A stretch of DNA of 64,000 bases from Paraconiothyrium sp. Pb-2020. Its lineage: Eukaryota; Ascomycota; Dothideomycetes; Pleosporales; Didymosphaeriaceae. Of the stretch, positions 58,686 to 64,000 are shown piece after piece (position 1 is the stretch's first letter; each line of letters starts with the position of its first letter). The notes beneath the pieces are model-generated. The model worked only from the letters and a program-made list of their open reading frames with translations, was not told where the DNA came from and did not search any database. The stretch spans positions 2,170,001 to 2,234,000 of the forward strand of contig JAJUBI010000003.1 of NCBI GenBank assembly GCA_022419385.1, written 5' to 3'. The translations under genes were made by a program, and so were the position numbers.

Positions 58686-59800
58686 ATGCCCAAGCACCCC
58701 GACGTACCTGGCGTTGAAGCGTCTATCCTGGTCAACGGGCAGCCTTGTGAAGAACATGACGACCGCGCACCGGTCGCCCGCAACAACGTTGAGCGCTATG
58801 TCGTCGCAGAGTCAGGCGCGACTTTCGAGGTCCACTTCCGATTTTCCCGCCCGTTCCCCAACGACCTGCCAGTCTCAGTAGTCATCACAATTGACGGGAA
58901 GGACCCAGACGAACCTCTTGTTCGGCAAGCGGAGATCTACAATCAGGACGGTCATGTCAGTGAGGGACCGATCTCGAATACCAGGAAAGAGTTCCGTCGG
59001 CAGAAATATTGCTTTGCAGAGCTCGCGGTCAGTAAGTGCAGCTCTATACTCAGGCACGCGTCTTACTAACACACAGTAGGCGAAGATGTACCGGTCACGT
59101 CAGTCAAAGCACAGAAGAAGCGACTCGTTGACGTCGGCACGATATCGCTCCATATATATCAGGTTCAAGCTACGTGTTTAAACAAGTCTTTCGAGATGAC
59201 AGAGAGAAAGGTGCACGCGCCGGGTACTGTCCACGAGAAAGCCCTGGAAGGCGGCGCACTGTCACATGCGACAAGGTATGCCCTTTCTAGGCTGAGCCTC
59301 AGACCTTCAAGCTCCCAAGATAGCAGCTAATGAATGACGTTAGCTTAGGGAATGTAGAGCCGACCGAGGAAATCGACTATTTTGATGCCGAGTATGCCAA
59401 CAACGGAGAGGCTATCGCTGTCTTCCACTTCACTAAGTAACTCATCCTCGCTTTTAGACCATATTGATTTGTCTAATTCTTCAAAGAAGTCCTCAAAGAC
59501 CTTCACATTATCAAGCACACCCCCGAACCTACGGAACTGGTCGATTGCGATGATGATGTCCTTCAGACTTCCAGCCCAGAAGAGCTTCGGCGTATGGTCA
59601 CGCACTGGAAGCGTCAAGAAGAAATTCGTCAGCGACTGAAGCGCGAACGCTCAGGGTCTGTGACTAATGTTGAAAATGACGAGGTGTTCGGTGATGACGC
59701 GGACAATGATGTAGAGGTGCTTGGTGTTATTGATTTGAGAAAAGAGCGATGCAAACGACGCAAACCTACACGGAAAGATGAGGTCATCGTGATCGAATGA
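58686..59800 (+). CDS. DUF7918-type fungal protein, 3' part unresolved
   Basis: The N-terminus (MPKHPDVPGVEASILVNGQP), the YVVAESGATFEVHFRF strand and VSVVITIDGK fit the DUF7918 family, abundant in Dothideomycetes and of unknown function. Exon 1 is 58686-59031 and exon 2 is 59080-59275. The first intron is 48 nt with TTACTAAC; the second (59276-59343) has GTATGC...CGTTAG. Exon 3 runs from 59344 through EYANNGEAIAVFHFTK to TAA at 59438. The family normally continues with F+FRPxDxL. Beyond the stop, FRPY, then DLSNSS in the next frame, then KEVLKDLHIIKHTPEPTELV and VTHWKRQEEIRQRLKRERS in the first frame can be read up to TGA at 59800. Either an unusual exon structure or paired indels lie between about 59440 and 59500. 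Confidence 0.65.
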
Positions 59801-60551
59801 GGTATACTTCTGTTCAAATTACTTGCAACCGCTAATGAAGAACTTGGTATCAACAGGACGTGGCTTGACCAGTCCACGCCGTCTCAGTGTGCCTAGTCTT
59901 TCGGTCGGCTCGGTTGCAATGCGATGGGAATTCCGTGATGAAGGGTACCGTAGAACAACATCTTGGTGGATGTTCTATCACTGAGAGGAACCATTGGAGT
60001 TGCCTGTTTGGTGTTAAGCGCACAGTTACAGCATATGGTACATTCGCGAGAGTCTCTAGGGGGCCATAGCACCCATTGAACATGTTTCGCCCGCGTTACT
60101 CGGCTCACATGATCGCGCGAAATACTCTCCATATCCTAGTACAGTCCGTAATGCTGATATCTTTTCTCGACTTGCTTTTTTCCTAGATGTTCGCCATCTT
60201 GCTAGAGATACCCGTCGCCTCCCCTCCTTCAGGTCCTCTATAAGATATAGAAACTGCGCACAACAAGGCTCTTGCTATCCGCAAATCTTTAAACTGGATC
60301 GGCGACTGTTCTACCGAGATACGAAAGGTCCGTAGTGGGAAACATTGTGTAAGGGGTATCTCGGGAAAGCGTGACCTCGGCAGTGGAGCGAACGAGCCCT
60401 AATAGCAGGTCCCGCCCTAACCCCAGCTTACCGATACTCCCCAACTCTCAACCCACGCTTGCTCCACTCATCTTGCACAGCTTCCAAAGCTGCTATTACT
60501 CACATATCCAACAATGCCGCCTGATGTTTCATAGCAAGAACCCAACAAACG
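59801..60551. other. Intergenic, no gene seen
   Basis: About 750 bp upstream of the transacylase gene. Nothing recognisable; presumably the promoter and 5' leader. Confidence 0.55.
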
Positions 60552-61840
60552 ATGTTTAGCACGCTTGGCACAGCGAACAGGCTCTCTTCAGCTACAACGC
60601 GATGTTCGCGCTGCGGAGGAGTCCGCCCAAGCGGAAGAGCGCGGCGGTGTTTGGGCAGCACCCAAACAGCTTCGAAGAGACCTAAGACCGCCATATTCTT
60701 TCCAGGTATGCTTTTCCATTCCCTGACACATATAGCGCACTCTCCATCCTTCAACACTGCTAACAAAGACCAGGCCAAGGTGTGCAGCGCGTCGGAATGG
60801 TCACACCCTGGCTCGAAGCCTTCCCTCGAACCGCAAAGCCCATCCTCGAGGAGATCGATGCCACGCTCAACATGCCCCTCACTAATATCATAGAAAGCGG
60901 CACCAACGCTCAACTGAACCTTACCCAGAACTCGCAGCCCGCCATCATGGCCACCTCAATACTGATCCTACGTATTCTGGAACAAGAATTCAGCTTCAAG
61001 ACTAGTGAGAGGGTGGACATCACCTTGGGCCACTCGCTCGGCGAGTTTGCGGCCCTGGTAGCAGGCGGATATCTCACATTCCAGGATGCGCTGCGTATGG
61101 TGCGGAAACGCGCAGAGGTCATGTTGCGCTGTACCCAAGATGCGGTCGAACAAGAAGGCGGCGAGTTCGGTATGATCGCGCTGGTATGCGAATCGGAAGC
61201 GCATATGAAATCACTCGTCGCCGGTCTTCGCGAGTTCCTCGAACTGTCGTCGCCGAACTATAAGAACGATTCGAAAGACATCCCGGCCGTCGAACAGGTC
61301 CTCATCGCGAATATAAATAGTAAGAACCAAATTGTATTGAGTGGCAGTATTGAGAGGATGCAGACGCTGTTGACGAATTTGCGGCAGTTCGGCGGCCACG
61401 ATCCTAGGGCGGTGCGATTGAAGAGCGATTCGCCGTTCCACAGCCCGTTGATGAAGCCGGCGCAGGAAACCATGAAGAGGATACTGTACAAGGAGAAGCC
61501 GGACGGAAGCGATATCGTGACGTGGCCCGGAATTATGCCTTGCATTTCGAATGTGTCCGGAAGGCCGTTCCAGAACAAGGATCAGCTGAAGGATCTGTTG
61601 GCAAGAAGCTGCGTTGAGACGGTGCAGTGGTGGCGATCGATCAGATTTTTGCATGAGGACGAGAAAGTGAAGCGGTGGATTGGCATTGGACCTGGCAAGG
61701 TCGGAAGGAATCTGGTAGGAAAAGAAGTTGGCATGAAAGGCGCCGTAAAGGGCGGCGGTGTGTGGGGCATCACGAGCCCTCAAGACATAGAAGAGATTGT
61801 AAGAGCACTGGACGACACGGAGATATGCGAAGAGGAGTGA
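60552..61840 (+). CDS. MCT1: Malonyl-CoA:ACP transacylase, mitochondrial
   Basis: Loads malonyl groups onto mitochondrial acyl carrier protein for type II fatty-acid synthesis, the pathway that supplies octanoate for lipoate. Two exons, 60552-60705 and 60774-61840, with a 68-nt intron (GTATGC...GACCAG), encode 406 residues. The first ~43 residues are rich in Arg/Ser/Thr without acidic residues, a mitochondrial presequence. FFPGQGVQ follows, rebuilt across the intron. The nucleophile elbow GHSLGEF places Ser at about residue 139. The active-site His is in SDSPFHSPLM (about 274). The oxyanion Gln is in the FPGQGVQ and NSQPAIMATS segments. The C-terminal WIGIGPGKVGRNLVGKEV is family-typical. It ends convergently with the SDR gene. 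Confidence 0.93.
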
Positions 61841-62006
61841 GTGAGTGGGTTGACATGATTTGCTGTCGATTTAAGACAAGGTCAAGAGCAAAGGGAACAT
61901 GGTGGAAACTTTGTCAGCAAAAATGGTGTATATCACGATATGCGTACCGCCTCCAACAACCCTACACTTACTGGGTGACTGGGAACCTCTCCTCCGGAAA
62001 ATCACT

Positions 62007-63161
62007 TTACGTACCCTGCACGTTGAGTCCTGCATCGACCTGGATTCTCGCACCCGTGATACTCGCATTCTTCGCCAACATGATGAACGCATCCGCACAG
62101 TCCTGGAGATCAGTCTCATGCTTGAGCGCAGCTGTGTCCTTCGCCCACTGAATCTTCTCGTCCGAATACTTCTTACCCTGCACCCACGCGTTAGCCTTAC
62201 CGCACCGCTTAGAAAAGTCATGCAAAAGGAAGATCACATACCCATTCGGTCAACAGCAACCCAGGCAACACGGTGTTCACCCGAATCTTGGGCCCCTGTG
62301 TCGCGCCTAAGCACTTGATGAGCTGCAGTTGCGCCGCTTTGGTCACTGCGTAAGGCATCGAAGAGCCGGATTGGGAGACGGCGGCGATGGATCCCGTGCT
62401 GATGAAGGCGCCACCGTCAGGGTTGGATTCGAAGGTGGGCTTTGCGGCTTTGAGGAGGGCGAGGGGTGCTTTGACGTTAGCCGCCCAGCACTGTTGCTAC
62501 TTAGTTCATACAAAGTAGAAAGGTGATTCTACTGCGTTTGAGGAGAGGGTGAGGAAGTGGGAGGGAGAGCTTGCCTTATCCCACTCGTCTTCGGACAGGG
62601 AATCGAGATCCGCGAAGTTGCTGAAGCGCGTCCAACCCTGTTTCTCTTAGTACGTGGGGGGTAGGGTCGCAGGGTGTTTGGTTTTACCGCATTCGCAATC
62701 ACGATGTCGATGCCGCCAAGCTGCTTGATTGTCTCGTCTACGACTCTCCTGCACTCTGATGTGTTGGACATGTCCTGTTCCAGTCAGCTCAGACGCTTCA
62801 TTCACTTTTCCGCGAAGCTTTAGAAAGGGCTAGGCAAATGGGAAGTTGCCATTACATACGCCTTTAAGCGCTACAGCCTCAACTCCCTGCTTCTTGCATT
62901 CCTGTACTACGTTCTGCGCAGGCTCGGGCCGGTTGAAGTAATTCACTGCAACGTTGGCGCCTTCTTTCGCGAACGATATGCTGATGACTTCGCCGAGGCC
63001 GCTAGAGACAATGGGTCAGTACTCTGATCACTCAGGACAATGAAGTGCGATATTGAACATAGTGAGGTGCAGCTTGGAGAGATGCGATGATTTGGAGAGG
63101 ATGCAGCTTACGCAGAGCCGCCTGTGACGAGTACGTTCCTGCCTTTAAGATCGTACGGCAT
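62007..63161 (-). CDS. Short-chain dehydrogenase/reductase
   Basis: Classical NAD(P)-dependent SDR; substrate unknown. Six exons (63112-63161, 62860-63001, 62688-62774, 62575-62637, 62242-62490, 62007-62177) join in frame to 253 residues, the usual classical length. The cofactor loop is TGGSAGLGEV at about residues 12-21, the DM motif is KGDMSNTSE, and NAG is IVIANAG. The catalytic Ser lies in FISTGSIAAVSQSGSS, and YAVTK gives the Tyr/Lys pair. The C-terminus ends ITGARIQVDAGLNVQGT, with the usual G-hydroxy-acid tail. Intron 4 has a GC donor (AAG|GCAAGC), which is uncommon but clearly required by the reading frame. Tail-to-tail with MCT1, 166 bp apart. Confidence 0.92.
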
Positions 63162-63628
63162 AATTAGACTATGGATGTGTGGTTATATCGTTTATCGTGG
63201 ATCGAATTAGCGACGTGGCAGGTGTGAGTATATAACACGGACATCTCCTGTCTCCAGACGAGCTGCGTGGGTGTTAATGTCCAGGACCAGGATGTGGGGC
63301 ATAGCTGACTGTGGATGGCGGGGTTGTACTTGTACCTCCTTCGAGAGCCACACCGAAGTAGCTAGCGTTACCTCGGCAATGTACCACGCTGGTATATCAT
63401 GCTTGCTAATTAAATCGTTCCTGTTGTTCCTTTCGATGGTCGGTGGCCGGTAACGACATATGGAGGTCGGGCAAGCGGCGCCAACAAGGCTGACCACTGA
63501 AGGCCATGCAGCACTTCCTAGTAACGATGATTCTCCAATGACGGCAACTCTTCATACATGTCTATGTTTGCTCGCAACACGCTCAACGCCGACGTGCAAC
63601 CTCACGGCGCAAACTCTGGCAGCGAATT
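63162..63628. other. Intergenic, SDR promoter side
   Basis: 467 bp between the SDR start and the stop of the next minus-strand gene. No gene seen. Confidence 0.6.
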
Positions 63629-64000
63629 CTACATGTTGTCAAAATCCAGGCCCCAATCATCGTCTCCTTCCATGTTCATGCCCATGCCCATGCCTCCCAT
63701 GCCGCCCATGCCGCCCATATCCAAATCTAAGTCTGGCAAGTTCCCTAGGTCTGCGCTCATATCTCCTGCGCTTGGATCGACTCCCATAGCGCTCAAATCC
63801 AAGGTCGCACCGGCGCCGCCAAGGTCCAATGACTGATCTATGTTCTGTTGCAGTTGTTTGTTGATATCCGTCATGTCTGCTCCCGCTGCCGCGATCGAGG
63901 CAGCGGCAGCGTCATTCATGGCCTTGTCAAACTCGGAGGACAGACCAGGCGCTTGCACTATACCGACGTTGGTGAGATCCACGTTGGCAGTTGAGAGGTC
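63629..64000 (-). CDS. C-terminal part of an acidic Gly/Met-rich protein, cut by window edge
   Basis: The frame is open to the right edge (beginning DLSTANVDLTNVGIVQAPG) and ends at 63629, so only about 123 C-terminal residues are visible. After an Ala-rich helical segment (DKAMNDAAAASIAAAGADMT) come DLDL/DLGG-type acidic stretches. Then comes a Met-Gly repeat (MGGMGGMGGMGMGMNM), and the end is EGDDDWGLDFDNM. This acidic, aromatic-tipped tail resembles activation or cofactor tails; a Mediator-type subunit is one possibility, but I do not recognise it. Chance is unlikely given the codon-phase repeat and clean frame. Confidence 0.55.
   Translation of the reverse strand, partial: DLSTANVDLTNVGIVQAPGLSSEFDKAMNDAAAASIAAAGADMTDINKQLQQNIDQSLDLGGAGATLDLSAMGVDPSAGDMSADLGNLPDLDLDMGGMGGMGGMGMGMNMEGDDDWGLDFDNM

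Noticed and set aside
61211..61783. 190-codon frame on minus
   Set aside because: Antisense shadow of the transacylase gene.
1..64000. CRISPR array, rRNA, intact transposon or secondary-metabolite cluster
   Set aside because: No regularly spaced repeats, rRNA-like sequence, transposase/integrase/reverse transcriptase motifs or backbone synthase seen; one lone monooxygenase and one SDR do not make a cluster.

Overview
The window is nuclear DNA from a filamentous ascomycete (Pezizomycotina). Short spliceosomal introns (mostly 43-130 nt) carry GTAAGT/GTATGT-type donors and TACTAAC/CTGAC-like branch points. The genes are typically fungal: flbA, Mct1, DASH Dad2, Rud3, Ypi1 and a Cdc10 septin. A DUF7918 gene and other lineage-type proteins point, with moderate confidence, to Dothideomycetes. 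Gene models were built by reading splice sites by eye. Most recognised genes close in frame when spliced, and the exceptions are stated.

Layout, left to right. 1-5.6 kb: no supported gene; a base-skew flip near 0.8 kb and an AT/TpA-rich island near 5.1-5.3 kb. 5.6-17.8 kb, gene-dense: a GPI-type secreted protein, cytosolic MetRS head-to-head with LTO1, septin CDC10 head-to-head with mitochondrial bL32m, golgin RUD3, and a FAD monooxygenase. 17.8-20.9 kb: mostly empty, with a degenerate tRNA-like element. 20.9-22.2 kb: mitochondrial lipoate ligase. 26.4-27.9 kb: a C2H2 zinc-finger protein. 30.7-34.7 kb: a convergent pair, a GH94 cellobionic acid phosphorylase and an MCT-type MFS permease, both broken by apparent frameshifts. 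36.0-36.8 kb: a conserved unknown. 36.8-43.1 kb: a gene-free stretch that becomes GC-rich towards flbA (43.1-45.6 kb). 48.1-55.9 kb: a run of mitotic/checkpoint genes, CHK1, YPI1, DAD2 and SGO1. 56-64 kb: a membrane protein, a DUF7918 protein, mitochondrial malonyl-CoA:ACP transacylase, a short-chain dehydrogenase, and the 3' end of an acidic Gly/Met-rich protein cut by the window edge.

Functional links. Mct1 (mitochondrial fatty-acid synthesis) and the lipoate ligase belong to the same lipoylation economy. CHK1, Ypi1 (PP1 regulator), Dad2 and shugoshin all act on checkpoint or kinetochore control. The phosphorylase/permease pair looks like a sugar-acid utilisation locus that is either decaying or hit by sequence errors. 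I found no intact transposon, CRISPR array or rRNA gene, and no wholly new system that I could defend. The best leads are the frameshifted phosphorylase/permease pair, the overlapping upstream ORF on flbA, two GC-AG introns, and the mitotic gene run.
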